NCBI RefSeq assembly: GCF_000970685.1
Contig: NZ_LAJB01000009.1
Coordinates: forward strand, 19,510 to 83,509
Source: Domibacillus indicus
Lineage (GTDB): Bacteria > Bacillota > Bacilli > Bacillales > Domibacillaceae
Direction: 5' to 3'
Length of the DNA: 64,000 bases
Part shown: piece after piece, positions 8,866 through 20,470 of the stretch
Numbering within the stretch: the first letter of the stretch is position 1
Layout: the number at the start of each line of letters is the position of its first letter
The notes under the pieces: generated by a model
What the model saw: only the letters and a program-made list of their open reading frames with translations
Databases searched by the model: none
Told to the model about the DNA's origin: nothing
Translations under genes and position numbers: made by a program

Positions 8866-8895
8866 AGTGTAGCACACTTTTTAATTTGTTGTGAA
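8866..8895 (-). promoter_or_regulatory. Sigma-A promoter of the yunF operon
   Basis: Minus-strand TTCACA, 18 bp spacer, TACACT with an extended TG upstream of the -10 box; the start codon lies about 22 bp further on. Confidence 0.6.
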
Positions 8896-9022
8896 AGATG
8901 AGAGGAGGCACGCTGACGCAAGGAGCTTTTTTATGTGTATCTCCCGTTAAATCTGGCAAAGCTATGTAAGAAACTTATTGATGATTCATGAAAACTTTGC
9001 GGAGAATGGATGTGTCGGTTTG

Positions 9023-10177
9023 ATGGAAAAAGCTTCAATCAGTGCGTTTCAATTATTTATTCTGGCTTTTTTATTCGAGATCGGAAGCTCGCTCCTTGTC
9101 GCCCTTTCAATTGGAGGCGCAAAGCAGGCCGCCTGGATATCGATTTTGATGGGTGCGTCAGCCGGGATTGTCCTGTTTTTTATTTATTATCTGTTATATC
9201 GTTTTTATCCCCGCATGCTTCCTGTTGAATATATGCAGGTTCTTTTAGGAAGCACAGCAGGAAAAATAATAGGCTTTATATACATTTTAGATTTTATTTA
9301 CCGGACATCAAGAAACCTTCGCGATTTTGGAGAAATTCTTACTTCCACTTTTTACGTAGAAACACCCCTTTTTGTGTTAAATGCTTTGTTTATTTTAACC
9401 GCCATTTATGGACTGTCGAAAGGCATTGAAGTTCTTGCCCGTTCAGCGGAAGTACTCTTTTACATATTTTTAGCCATCAGTGTAAGCGGGTTTCTGCTGA
9501 TTGCTTTCTCCGGCTTGATCGACGTTAATAATTTAAAGCCTGTTTTGCCAGACGGCTTCCGCCCTGTTTTTCGTACCTTCTATACAGAAACGTTGTTTAT
9601 TCCTTTTGGAGAAATTTTTGCTGTTGCCATGATTCTTCCATACGTAAAAAATGTAAAAAAAGCCGGACGCGCTGTTCTTTACGCCATTATCGCAAGCGGA
9701 ATCATGCTTGCGCTTACCATGATGATCAATATCAGCGTCCTTGGTCCCCAGCTGGCAGCCCGGGCTCCTTTTCCGCTGCTGTCCACTATTCAAAGCATTC
9801 AGCTTGCTGATTTTTTTGAGCGGCTCGATATTTACTTTATTCTTTTTCTGATCATTGGCGGCTTTTTTAAGCTATGTATTTATTTTTATGCAGCCGTTAT
9901 TGGCATTTCCAGCTTATTTAACATAAGAAAGCCCTCAAAAATTGCCTATCCAGTCGGCGTTGTTGCTTTGATTCTGTCGATCGCGATTGCCAGCAACTTT
10001 TCCGAGCATATACAAGAAGGACATAAAGTGGCTCCCTTATTCATTCAGGTTCCACTGCAATTTGTTATCCCGATCCTTCTTCTGATGATAGCCATCTGGA
10101 AAAACCGAAAGCAGAAGAAAGCAAAAAAGGAAGGTTCCGGAAAATCCACCAGTTCCGCATCAAGCAAGTTAAAGTAG
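9023..10177 (+). CDS. GerB-type spore germination permease (GerAB/ArcD/ProY family), orphan
   Basis: A 384-residue membrane protein with about ten membrane segments of the spore germination GerAB/APC-superfamily type. Family features include the N-terminal ISAFQLFILAFLFEIGSSLL, FIYILDFIYRTSRNLRDFGEI near residue 85 and the FIPFGEIFAVAMILPYV segment near residue 195. These proteins sense germinants (amino acids, sugars) in the spore inner membrane together with GerA- and GerC-type partners. Neither partner is next to it here, so it is an orphan B subunit. ATG 9023 is chosen because homologues start just before the first membrane helix; the ribosome site is weak. The C-terminus is a lysine/serine-rich tail. 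Confidence 0.85.
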   Translation: MEKASISAFQLFILAFLFEIGSSLLVALSIGGAKQAAWISILMGASAGIVLFFIYYLLYRFYPRMLPVEYMQVLLGSTAGKIIGFIYILDFIYRTSRNLRDFGEILTSTFYVETPLFVLNALFILTAIYGLSKGIEVLARSAEVLFYIFLAISVSGFLLIAFSGLIDVNNLKPVLPDGFRPVFRTFYTETLFIPFGEIFAVAMILPYVKNVKKAGRAVLYAIIASGIMLALTMMINISVLGPQLAARAPFPLLSTIQSIQLADFFERLDIYFILFLIIGGFFKLCIYFYAAVIGISSLFNIRKPSKIAYPVGVVALILSIAIASNFSEHIQEGHKVAPLFIQVPLQFVIPILLLMIAIWKNRKQKKAKKEGSGKSTSSASSKLK

Positions 10178-10281
10178 CGATCCAGCATTTCCTTGACTTT
10201 CTCCTGTATCTCTTTCATCGGTTTCTTCTTGAAGTATATTTACAGGTTTCATCCGTTCAATCCCATTTTTATATTTTATTT

Positions 10282-10383
10282 GGGGCGGTATGACAAAATT
10301 CGGGGTGGTTTTCCTTAGGGGCGGTAAGCTACTTTTCCGCCCCTGGCATAGGATATATCGCCCCGAATGACGAAATACCGCCC
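10282..10383. repeat. Six-box palindromic intergenic repeat, copy A
   Basis: Three GGGGCGG-type boxes (10282, 10302, 10318) are followed by three CCGCCCC-type boxes (10337, 10358, 10376) placed almost symmetrically around position about 10332. Aligning the left arm with the reverse complement of the right arm shows one long imperfect palindrome. A homologous element is at 36575-36681. It fills the gap between the GerB-type gene and the suf terminator; nothing coding is seen there. Confidence 0.75.
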
Positions 10384-10449
10384 TAATTGAAAAGTTCATC
10401 CGGTCCTGGCACGCTGAATACCACGAAAAAGAGATAAATTTCAACACGT

Positions 10450-10485
10450 AAAAAACCCGGACCAATCGGTGGCCCGGGTTTTTTA
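10450..10485 (-). terminator. Terminator of the suf operon
   Basis: Minus-strand hairpin AACCCGGGCCACC / GGTCCGGGTT with a T6 tail, about 20 bp after the sufB stop. The A-run on the other side lets it work in both directions. Confidence 0.88.
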
Positions 10486-10505
10486 AACAAGCATGCTTTT
10501 ATGGA

Positions 10506-11903
10506 TTAGCCAATTGAACCTTCCATTTCGAACTTGATTAAACGGTTCATTTCAACGGCATATTCCATTGGCAGTTCTTTTGTAAATGGCTCGATAAAGC
10601 CCATAACGATCATTTCAGTTGCTTCTTCTTCTGAAATACCGCGGCTCATCAAGTAGAACAATTGCTCTTCAGACACTTTTGATACTTTTGCTTCGTGCTC
10701 AAGAGAGATATTGTCATTTAGAATTTCGTTGTATGGAATCGTATCTGATGTTGATTTGTTGTCCATAATGAGTGTATCGCACTCAATATTAGAACGGGCG
10801 CCTTCCGCTTTGCGTCCAAAATGAACGATACCGCGGTATGTTACTTTTCCGCCCTGTTTTGAAATCGATTTTGATACAATCGTTGATGATGTGTTTGGTG
10901 CAAGGTGAATCATTTTTGCCCCTGCATCCTGATGCTGTCCTTTGCCGGCAAGAGCGATTGACAGTGTCATGCCGCGCGCGCCTTCGCCTTTTAAAATAAC
11001 AGCTGGATATTTCATTGTCAGCTTCGAACCGATGTTGCCATCGACCCATTCCATCGTAGCGTTTGCTTCACACACAGCACGCTTTGTAACCAGGTTAAAG
11101 ACGTTGTTCGCCCAGTTTTGGATGGTTGTGTAACGGCAATACGCACCTTCTGCAATGTAAATTTCAACAACCGCAGAGTGAAGGGAATTTGTTGTGTAAA
11201 CAGGCGCTGTGCAGCCTTCTACATAGTGGACACTTGCATCCTTGTCCACGATGATCAGTGTACGCTCAAATTGTCCCATGTTTTCCGAGTTGATACGGAA
11301 ATACGCTTGAAGCGGCGTATCCACTTTCACACCTGGCGGCACGTAGATAAACGATCCGCCGGACCATACAGCCGAGTTAAGTGCCGCAAACTTGTTGTCT
11401 GTCGGCGGAATCACAGTCGCCCAGTGCTTTTTGAAAATTTCTTCGTTTTCTTTCAATGCAGAATCCGTGTCTTTAAAGACGATACCGAGCTCTTCCAAAT
11501 CTTCTTTCATGTTGTGGTAAACAACTTCAGATTCGTACTGCGCAGATACGCCGGCCAGATACTTTTGCTCCGCTTCCGGGATACCAAGCTTATCAAACGT
11601 CTGCTTGATTTCCTCCGGCACCTCGTCCCAGGATTTCTCAGAACGCTCGGATGGCTTTACGTAATACGTAATTTCATCAAAGTTAAGAGACGACATATCG
11701 CCTCCCCATTGCGGCATTGGCATTTTATAAAAATGCTCCAATGATTTTAAACGGAAGTCAAGCATCCATTGCGGTTCTTCCTTCATTTTTGAAATTTCTT
11801 TTACAATGTCAGGCGTCAATCCGCGTTCAGAACGGAAAATCGAAACGTCGCGGTCATGGAAGCCATATTTGTAATCGCCAATTTCAGGGGCTTTTTTGGC
11901 CAT
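10506..11903 (-). CDS. sufB: SUF scaffold component SufB
   Basis: A 465-residue SufB, the same length as the B. subtilis protein. SufB and SufD form with the ATPase SufC the SufBCD scaffold on which Fe-S clusters are assembled in the cytoplasm. Signatures include FVYVPPGV-type [29 protein letters not shown] (with the conserved cysteine) and the C-terminal [17 protein letters not shown]. The start is ATG after AGGAGG; the longer frame to 12029 overlaps sufU and has no ribosome site. Last gene of sufC-D-S-U-B. Confidence 0.97.
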   Translation of the reverse strand: MAKKAPEIGDYKYGFHDRDVSIFRSERGLTPDIVKEISKMKEEPQWMLDFRLKSLEHFYKMPMPQWGGDMSSLNFDEITYYVKPSERSEKSWDEVPEEIKQTFDKLGIPEAEQKYLAGVSAQYESEVVYHNMKEDLEELGIVFKDTDSALKENEEIFKKHWATVIPPTDNKFAALNSAVWSGGSFIYVPPGVKVDTPLQAYFRINSENMGQFERTLIIVDKDASVHYVEGCTAPVYTTNSLHSAVVEIYIAEGAYCRYTTIQNWANNVFNLVTKRAVCEANATMEWVDGNIGSKLTMKYPAVILKGEGARGMTLSIALAGKGQHQDAGAKMIHLAPNTSSTIVSKSISKQGGKVTYRGIVHFGRKAEGARSNIECDTLIMDNKSTSDTIPYNEILNDNISLEHEAKVSKVSEEQLFYLMSRGISEEEATEMIVMGFIEPFTKELPMEYAVEMNRLIKFEMEGSIG

Positions 11904-11974
11904 GTTGCATTCCTCCTGTTGTGGCAGGCTGGCACGAAAAGCGAAACATTTTTCCCCAGCCTGCTTTGTAAATT

Positions 11975-14935
<2,961 letters not shown>

Positions 14936-14951
14936 GTTTGTTCCTCCTCGA

Positions 14952-15728
14952 TTACTGTACCGTTTCGTCTTCGATGCCAAGTTCCTGCTTGATCCAGTCG
15001 TAGCCTTCCGCTTCCAGGCGTTCCGCCAGTTCCGCACCGCCGGACTTGACGATTTTGCCCTGCATCATAACATGGACAAAGTCAGGCGTAATGTAATTCA
15101 ATAGACGCTGGTAGTGAGTAATCATCAGGCAGCCGAAATCCTCACTGCGCATTTTGTTGATTCCTTTTGAAACGACCTTTAGGGCGTCGATATCAAGACC
15201 GGAGTCAATTTCATCCAAAATAGCAATTTTCGGTTCAATGGTCATCAATTGCAAGATTTCATTCCGTTTTTTCTCACCGCCCGAGAAACCTTCGTTTAAG
15301 TAACGCTGGGCCATATCCTGATCCATTTCAAGAAGGTCCATATTATTGTCCATCTGGCGGATAAATTTCATTAGTGAGATCTCATCGCCTTCTTCACGGC
15401 GGGAATTCACAGCTGAACGAAGGAATTCAGCGTTTGTTACTCCAGTAATTTCACTTGGATACTGCATAGCAAGGAAAAGACCGGCGCGTGCGCGTTCGTC
15501 TACTTCCATTTCAAGCACGTCTTCTCCGTCGAGTGTAATAGAACCTTGTGTAACTTCATATTTAGGGTGCCCCATAATAGCGGAAGAAAGAGTAGATTTA
15601 CCTGTTCCGTTCGGTCCCATGATCGCATGGAACTCGCCGCCTTTAATTTCAAGGTTGACTCCTTTTAAAATTTCCTTCCCGTCAATAGAGACGTGGAGAT
15701 CTTTAATTGTTAACGTAGATTGTGACAT
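14952..15728 (-). CDS. sufC: SUF ATPase SufC
   Basis: A 258-residue ABC-type ATPase that energises the SufBD scaffold. Walker A is GPNGTGKST (near residue 38), the signature is FSGGEKKR and Walker B is AILDEIDSGLD. Full family length. First gene of the operon, with an upstream promoter (15796-15824) and a small hairpin in the leader (15747-15765). Confidence 0.97.
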   Translation of the reverse strand: MSQSTLTIKDLHVSIDGKEILKGVNLEIKGGEFHAIMGPNGTGKSTLSSAIMGHPKYEVTQGSITLDGEDVLEMEVDERARAGLFLAMQYPSEITGVTNAEFLRSAVNSRREEGDEISLMKFIRQMDNNMDLLEMDQDMAQRYLNEGFSGGEKKRNEILQLMTIEPKIAILDEIDSGLDIDALKVVSKGINKMRSEDFGCLMITHYQRLLNYITPDFVHVMMQGKIVKSGGAELAERLEAEGYDWIKQELGIEDETVQ

Positions 15729-15746
15729 GTTTTACCCTCCGTATTC

Positions 15747-15765
15747 ATCGGCTGAGACGGCCGAT
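15747..15765 (-). other. Leader hairpin in the suf mRNA
   Basis: ATCGGC, 7-nt loop, GCCGAT, located between the predicted transcription start and the sufC ribosome site. It may stabilise the 5' end; no U-run follows, so it is not a terminator. Confidence 0.45.
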
Positions 15766-15795
15766 TGTGTCTATTCTCAGTTTATTCTCATTACA

Positions 15796-15824
15796 ATCTT
15801 ATAACAAATGAAATTTATATTCAA
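15796..15824 (-). promoter_or_regulatory. Probable sigma-A promoter of the suf operon
   Basis: Minus-strand TTGAAT, 17 bp spacer, TAAGAT (an overlapping TATAAG with a 15 bp spacer is an alternative). No other candidate was seen in this gap. Confidence 0.5.
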
Positions 15825-15863
15825 CCGCGGAAACCGATTACATTAAGCATTCTCAAATAAAAG

Positions 15864-15896
15864 AGAAAAAACCGGCTTTTAAGCCGGTTTTTTCTT
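15864..15896 (-). terminator. Bidirectional terminator after the 58-residue gene
   Basis: AACCGGCTT / AAGCCGGTT flanked by A- and T-runs on both sides. It separates the 58-residue gene from the suf promoter. Confidence 0.85.
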
Positions 15897-15906
15897 ACTG
15901 TTTTTA

Positions 15907-16083
15907 TTATAAATGGTTTGTAAAATTACGATTCATGTCAGCAACCATGCGCATTGACTGCTGGTGGTCCTTCTCACGCTGCTGCTCAACTTCCATTCTC
16001 ACTTCATGCTTCTGGCTGTACTCTGCATAGCCGATGCCGTAATTAGCATGCATCGCTTTTTCCATACCTTCTGTGTGCTTCAT
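15907..16083 (-). CDS. Small hydrophilic protein of 58 residues, unknown
   Basis: A short frame MKHTEGMEKAMHANYGIG followed by a charged, Gln/Glu/Lys-rich helix and ending MNRNFTNHL. It has no membrane segment and no cysteine; the central part could form a coiled coil. I do not recognise a family. Support for a real gene: its own good promoter (16155-16184), its own terminator 10 bp after the stop, and protein-like composition. Against: no clear ribosome site at the ATG. An ATT seven codons upstream has AAAAGGA at proper distance, so the true start is uncertain. Confidence 0.6.
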   Translation of the reverse strand: MKHTEGMEKAMHANYGIGYAEYSQKHEVRMEVEQQREKDHQQSMRMVADMNRNFTNHL

Positions 16084-16154
16084 ATTCAGTGAGTTACTAA
16101 TGGGGAATCAATCCTTTTCGTTTTTTTTTTTGGAAGACCTGTCTTCCGCTGTTT

Positions 16155-16184
16155 ATGATAGCAGGATTCAGGCAGGACGTGCAA
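16155..16184 (-). promoter_or_regulatory. Promoter of the 58-residue gene
   Basis: Minus-strand TTGCAC, 18 bp spacer, TATCAT with a preceding TG (extended -10). The predicted mRNA begins with a hairpin GGAAGAC / GTCTTCC-like at about 16131-16147. Confidence 0.6.
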
Positions 16185-16312
16185 AAGCAGTATAGCTTCT
16201 TCAGGCCCTCTCACACCGGGTGAGCTCCAATCTACTCTTATATATAGCCGCTGCCTCAAAATATAAACCTTATTCTCCCGAATTCGCAATTGTCCGAAAA
16301 ATACCCGGAAAG

Positions 16313-16340
16313 AAAAACGCCTGGTACAGGCCCAGGCGCT
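16313..16340 (-). terminator. Terminator of metNPQ
   Basis: CGCCTGG, loop, CCAGGCG followed by TTTTTC on the minus strand, 9 bp after the metQ stop. Confidence 0.85.
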
Positions 16341-16348
16341 CTCTATGT

Positions 16349-17203
16349 TTATTCAGTTACCGGAACGACTGCTCCGTCCCATTCATTTGTAATAAAGTCT
16401 TGAACTTCTTGCGATTTCAGCACATCAACCAGTGCCTTGATTTTTTCGGAATCTTCATCGCCGGCACGTGTGACGATCAAGTTCGCATACGGTGAATCTG
16501 TGCTTTCAATGGCAATAGAATCTTCTGTCGGGCTGATGCCCGCGTCAATTGCATAGTTTGAATTGATGACGACTGCATCGCCTTCACCGTTATTATAGAT
16601 TTGCGGAAGCAAAGCCGGCTCATAATCATAGTCAAACTTGATGTTTTTCGGATTTTCGCCAATATCATCAAGAGTAGCCTGCGTTTTTTCGACTCCCTCC
16701 TTGATTGTAATCAGCCCTTCTTTTTCCAAAATCATCAAAATACGGCCATGCTCGGCAACCGAGTTGCTTAAAATAATTGTTGCGCCGTCCGGAAGCTCAT
16801 CAAGGCTTTTGTATTCTTTTGAGTAAACAGCCATTGGTTCAATGTGGATAGCTCCTGCGCTTTCAAAATCGTAGCCCTGCTCTTTTTCTTGAAGCTCAAG
16901 ATACGGAAGGTGCTGGAAGTAGTTTGCGTCCAGATCCCCTTCTTCAAGCGCGGTATTTGGCAAAACATAATCCTGGAATGTTTCAATTTGCAAATCATAT
17001 CCTTTTTCTTCCAATAGCGGTTTTGCTTCTTCCAAAATGACTGCGTGCGGTGTATTCGATGCACCGACCACAATTGTTTTATCCTCTTTTGACGAGCCTG
17101 AATCTGAATCAGCTCCTGTATCTGACGCTTCCTCTCCGCCGCCGCATGCTGCAAGAACAAGTACAATAGCGGCTGTTAAAAAGCCTAAAAGCCATTTTTT
17201 CAT
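16349..17203 (-). CDS. metQ: Methionine-binding lipoprotein MetQ
   Basis: A 284-residue NlpA/MetQ-family substrate-binding lipoprotein of the methionine importer. The signal peptide ends in the lipobox LVLAAC, giving lipid-modified C20, followed by a Gly/Asp/Ser-rich linker. The mature domain starts KTIVVGASNTPHAVILEEAK, typical of the family. ATG 17203 is chosen because it starts the signal peptide and has AAGGAGG; the longer frame is not needed. Third gene of metN-metP-metQ. Confidence 0.95.
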   Translation of the reverse strand: MKKWLLGFLTAAIVLVLAACGGGEEASDTGADSDSGSSKEDKTIVVGASNTPHAVILEEAKPLLEEKGYDLQIETFQDYVLPNTALEEGDLDANYFQHLPYLELQEKEQGYDFESAGAIHIEPMAVYSKEYKSLDELPDGATIILSNSVAEHGRILMILEKEGLITIKEGVEKTQATLDDIGENPKNIKFDYDYEPALLPQIYNNGEGDAVVINSNYAIDAGISPTEDSIAIESTDSPYANLIVTRAGDEDSEKIKALVDVLKSQEVQDFITNEWDGAVVPVTE

Positions 17204-17234
17204 GCTGATAATCCTCCTTGAAGTTATATTTTTA

Positions 17235-17903
17235 TTAACGTTTATCAAGCTTGCGGACAGCCGTATCGCCGATAAACTGGATAATAAACACAATAATGAG
17301 TATGACAATCGTCGCCATCACGGTAACATCGTTACGGCTGCGCTGGAACCCGTCTAAGAAAGCCAGGTTTCCAAGACCTCCAGCCCCGATAACACCGGCC
17401 ATTGCCGTATAGCCGACAAGCGCAATAGCCGTAACCGTTAAGCCTGAAACAAGAGCCGGCATGGATTCCGGAATGAGCACTTTTCGGATAATCGTCCATG
17501 TAGAAGCTCCCATTGCCCGGGCCGCTTCAACAACGCCTTTATCAATTTCGCGGAGGGCAATTTCCACCATGCGCGCATAAAATGGCGCTGCTCCAATAAT
17601 AAGCGCCGGCAAGGCTGCATTTTCACCGATAATGGTACCCATAATTGTTTTTGTAAATGGAATTAATAAAACAATTAAAATAATAAAAGGAATAGACCGG
17701 AACACGTTCACAATAATAGCTGTCACGCTGTATACCGCCCTATTTTGCCAGAGCTGGCCTTTGGATGTTAAAAACAGCAGAAGACCAAGGAGCATACCGA
17801 TAATAAAGGTAATGACCACTGAAATACCTGTCATATAAAGTGTTTCATAGGTTGCTTCCCACATTTTCTCCCAGTCGACGTTCGGGAACCACTGCTCACT
17901 CAT
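17235..17903 (-). CDS. metP: Methionine ABC transporter permease MetP
   Basis: A 222-residue MetI-type permease with about five membrane helices and the EAA loop VEAARAMGASTWTIIRKVLIP near residue 130, which docks onto MetN. It overlaps the end of metN by 8 bp and precedes metQ by 31 bp. Confidence 0.96.
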   Translation of the reverse strand: MSEQWFPNVDWEKMWEATYETLYMTGISVVITFIIGMLLGLLLFLTSKGQLWQNRAVYSVTAIIVNVFRSIPFIILIVLLIPFTKTIMGTIIGENAALPALIIGAAPFYARMVEIALREIDKGVVEAARAMGASTWTIIRKVLIPESMPALVSGLTVTAIALVGYTAMAGVIGAGGLGNLAFLDGFQRSRNDVTVMATIVILIIVFIIQFIGDTAVRKLDKR

Positions 17904-18921
17904 AGGTAATCACCTCCGAATCGACTTGCTGGGCATCTAAAAACGCTACGGCTCTGGCTACTTCAGCAGGATCACCTGTTATTTGCACAAATAGTGTCCC
18001 ATACGCGCCGTTTTGCGTTTGCGAAATTTTCCCCTGGAGAATATTTACTCCCACTTGAAACGACCGAATCAATTCTGTCACAACCGGCTGTTCAGCTGAT
18101 ACACCAACAAAGGTCAATTTGACAATTTTCCCATCTGGATGTTCAGTCAGAAGATGCTGAATCGTTTCTTTTGACTCTTCCGGCTCGGTCACCTGCTGTA
18201 CAAACCGCTTGGTAATCGGCTGCTCTGGACGGCGGAATACATCAAGAACCGGGCCAAGCTCCACAATCTGGCCGTTTTCCATTACCGCTACCCGATGGCA
18301 GATTTTCCGGATTACGTGCATTTCGTGCGTAATAAGGACAATCGTCAATCCGAGCCGCTCATTAATATCGACAAGCAGATCTAAAATAGAATCCGTTGTC
18401 TGCGGATCGAGGGCAGATGTCGCTTCATCGCAAAGCAGCACCTTTGGATTGTTTGCAAGCGCCCGGGCAATGCCGACACGCTGCTTCTGGCCGCCGGAAA
18501 GCTGTGAAGGATAAGAGTCACCCCGCCCTTCAAGGCCGACAAGCTCGATCAATTCCGCTACGCGCTTATCCCGTTCCGCTTTTGCTACACCGGCAATTTC
18601 AAGCGGAAATGCGATATTTTCACGTACTGTCCGCGACCATAACAAATTAAAATGCTGGAAGATCATGCCGATCTCCTGGCGCGCTTTCCGAAGTTCCGTC
18701 CCTTTAATGGTTGAGATTTTCCGTCCCGCAACGGTTACGGATCCTTCAGTTGGCGTTTCAAGCCCATTCAGCATGCGGATCAGTGTACTTTTTCCGGCGC
18801 CGCTGTAGCCGATCATGCCAAAAATTTCGCCTTCCTGCACGGAAAGATTTATATTGTCAACAGCCTTCACCGGGCCGTTTTTTGTTTGAAATACTTTTTT
18901 TGCCTGCTCAATAAAAATCAC
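17896..18921 (-). CDS. metN: Methionine ABC transporter ATPase MetN
   Basis: A 341-residue ATPase, equal to B. subtilis MetN. Walker A GYSGAGKST, signature LSGGQKQR, Walker B VLLCDEATSALDP, H-loop LITHEM. The C-terminal NIL domain (from about residue 265) binds methionine and mediates feedback inhibition in this family. The start is GTG 18921 after AAAGGAAGTG; the frame extends to 19077 but that part is the SAM riboswitch. Confidence 0.96.
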   Translation of the reverse strand: MIFIEQAKKVFQTKNGPVKAVDNINLSVQEGEIFGMIGYSGAGKSTLIRMLNGLETPTEGSVTVAGRKISTIKGTELRKARQEIGMIFQHFNLLWSRTVRENIAFPLEIAGVAKAERDKRVAELIELVGLEGRGDSYPSQLSGGQKQRVGIARALANNPKVLLCDEATSALDPQTTDSILDLLVDINERLGLTIVLITHEMHVIRKICHRVAVMENGQIVELGPVLDVFRRPEQPITKRFVQQVTEPEESKETIQHLLTEHPDGKIVKLTFVGVSAEQPVVTELIRSFQVGVNILQGKISQTQNGAYGTLFVQITGDPAEVARAVAFLDAQQVDSEVITYE

Positions 18922-18941
18922 GGGATCACTTCCTTTCCACG

Positions 18942-19101
18942 AAAAAAGCCTGTCTGCCCATAGCGACAGAAAGGCTTTGCGTTCAAAATTCCTTTCTCTC
19001 ATCTCCCGTAGCATACTGCTTCGTGTGATTTGGCACCTTTTCTTGAAAAGACGGTTGCCGGGCTTCATCGGGCACATTCCCTCTGCCGCTCTTGATAAGA
19101 G
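18942..19101 (-). promoter_or_regulatory. SAM-I riboswitch (S-box) with terminator controlling metNPQ
   Basis: Read on the minus strand: P1 starts CTCTTATCAAGAG, followed by GGCAGAGGGA, GCCCGATGAAGCC, CGGCAACC, AAGGTGCCAAATC and the closing GAGATGAGAG, the conserved S-box core in order. A terminator stem (18942-18978) with a T6 run follows the aptamer (about 18997-19101). SAM binding is expected to stop transcription before metN. Confidence 0.96.
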
Positions 19102-19125
19102 TTTCTTTATTTACGTACGAAATGG

Positions 19126-19155
19126 ATTTTACCACCGCCATAACAGCCGTGTCAA
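19126..19155 (-). promoter_or_regulatory. Sigma-A promoter of the S-box-metNPQ transcript
   Basis: Minus-strand TTGACA, 18 bp spacer, TAAAAT; transcription would start just ahead of the riboswitch. Confidence 0.8.
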
Positions 19156-19191
19156 CATTTCAATGTTTAATCCTGACAAAACTCGATCGGC

Positions 19192-19491
19192 CTACAAAAA
19201 CGACCGCATTTCTTCATATATATATGGAACTGACTGAAAAGCGTAAATTTTCTTTTTAAGCTTCCCTTTTTGAAGAAAAAGTAAACATGGGACACTTTCC
19301 ACTTCAAATTGGCGGGACAGCTCTTCATGATAATTTAAATTGATTCGCTGAAGCGGAATATGTAAATCCGTTGCCTCAACTACATCCAGCATTTTTCCCG
19401 CTACCTGGCAAGTCCCGCACATTGGTGTATACAAGTAAAGGGCAGCTTTTGGCATTGCCATTAATTTTTCGATTGCTTGCGCTGTTTTCAT
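19192..19491 (-). CDS. yusE: Thioredoxin-family protein YusE
   Basis: A 99-residue thioredoxin-fold protein with the active-site motif YTPMCGTCQ (CGTC, near residues 25-28) and the cis-proline region VESVPCLLF. It is likely a cytoplasmic thiol reductant or exchange protein; its partner is unknown. Its start ATG overlaps the stop of yusF by one base (TAATG). Confidence 0.88.
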   Translation of the reverse strand: MKTAQAIEKLMAMPKAALYLYTPMCGTCQVAGKMLDVVEATDLHIPLQRINLNYHEELSRQFEVESVPCLLFLQKGKLKKKIYAFQSVPYIYEEMRSFL

Positions 19492-19850
19492 TACCCCTGA
19501 ATCCCTTCTTTTTGCAAAAACTCACCGCGCACATCGATATTGGCACTCATTAGAATTCCGGCTAAATGCCGATGCGGCGCTGATGCTACTTCTTTGTAGC
19601 CGCGGTCGATATAAAGGTGGCAGGCATGAGGAAGCTCGCGCTTAAACTGGCGGCGCAGCTTTTCGCCTGATGCATCCGCATCAACCAAAATGTAAACGTC
19701 GCGCTCAAACAATTCCTCGACTAGTTCATCAAGGCGCGATACGCCAATTGTTCCATTCGTACAAATGATGTCTACCGGCTCCTTGACAATTTCAGCCACC
19801 CGTTTCCGATCAGATGACCCTTCGACGATAATCGTTTTTTCTACCATCAT
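19491..19850 (-). CDS. yusF: Toprim-domain protein YusF
   Basis: A 119-residue protein consisting of a Toprim domain: IIVEGSSDR near the N-terminus supplies the catalytic glutamate and YILVDADASGEKLR the DxD motif. Family members act on nucleic acids, as in topoisomerases, primases and RNase M5-like nucleases; the role of YusF is not established. The frame begins at TTG 19856, but ATG 19850 lies 7 nt after GGGGTG and is preferred. Confidence 0.85.
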   Translation of the reverse strand: MMVEKTIIVEGSSDRKRVAEIVKEPVDIICTNGTIGVSRLDELVEELFERDVYILVDADASGEKLRRQFKRELPHACHLYIDRGYKEVASAPHRHLAGILMSANIDVRGEFLQKEGIQG

Positions 19851-19984
19851 CACCAATCACCCCGCTGCACGTTATGTCTTTTATGTTACGTGGTTATTAT
19901 GAAAAGCGCAAGGCACAGCCTTCAAACAGCACAGTGGTTTAACACCTGGCAGGCCTGGCAGGCATCCTGCTTTCTTAAAAAAGG

Positions 19985-20009
19985 AAAAAAGACCGGCAAA
20001 AAGCCGGTC
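19985..20009 (-). terminator. Terminator of gcvH
   Basis: GACCGGC TTTTT GCCGGTC followed by T6 on the minus strand, just after the gcvH stop. Confidence 0.88.
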
Positions 20010-20015
20010 TCCTGT

Positions 20016-20399
20016 TTAATCTTCTTTTGTCATTTCTGCATATTGCTCCGCTGTCATCAAGTCATCAATTTGTGAAGCGTCAGAAGGCTCCACCACAATC
20101 ATCCATGCTTTTTCATATGGAGATTCATTAACGAATTCAGGGCTGTCATCCAATTCTTCATTGATTTCCACAACAGTCCCACTGACCGGCGCATACAATT
20201 CAGAAACGGTTTTAACAGACTCAACACTGCCAAATGGCTCGTCTGCTGTTACAGTATCACCAACAGATGGAAGCTCGACGAATACAATGTCGCCAAGTTC
20301 TGCCTGAGCAAAATCAGTGATGCCGATACGTACTTTCCCGCCTTCTTGTTTTACCCATTCGTGTTCTTCAGAATAGCGAAGCTCTTTAGGCAAGTTCAT
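20016..20399 (-). CDS. gcvH: Glycine cleavage system H protein / lipoyl carrier
   Basis: A 127-residue lipoyl-domain protein. The lipoylated lysine is K63 in [15 protein letters not shown], and YSEEHEWV is the family N-terminal motif. In Bacillus, GcvH both serves glycine cleavage and is the hub for lipoate transfer to other dehydrogenases. Monocistronic here, with its own terminator; yusI is 70 bp upstream on the same strand. Confidence 0.96.
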   Translation of the reverse strand: MNLPKELRYSEEHEWVKQEGGKVRIGITDFAQAELGDIVFVELPSVGDTVTADEPFGSVESVKTVSELYAPVSGTVVEINEELDDSPEFVNESPYEKAWMIVVEPSDASQIDDLMTAEQYAEMTKED

Positions 20400-20470
20400 G
20401 TGTATGTACCTCCAGATTGGAATAATTACACTTTACACTTTACTGATTATTGAAACAGAAAGCAAGAAAA

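Noticed and set aside
10169..10465. Minus-strand frame of 98 codons between the GerB-type gene and sufB
   Set aside because: It runs through the six-box palindrome and its C-terminal part is antisense to the GerB-type gene; no ribosome site. A second frame there (start near 10218) looks helical but is the shadow of a Lys/Ser-rich tail.
14936..15037. Longer SufD start
   Set aside because: It would overlap sufC; ATG 14935 follows GAGGAGG and matches the family length.
16084..16312. Second riboswitch or T-box ahead of the 58-residue gene
   Set aside because: No T-box sequence or S-box core was found; only a short 5' hairpin and a promoter.
18922..19077. N-terminal extension of metN by 52 codons
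   Set aside because: The segment is the SAM-I riboswitch and terminator; GTG 18921 has a proper ribosome site and gives the normal MetN length.
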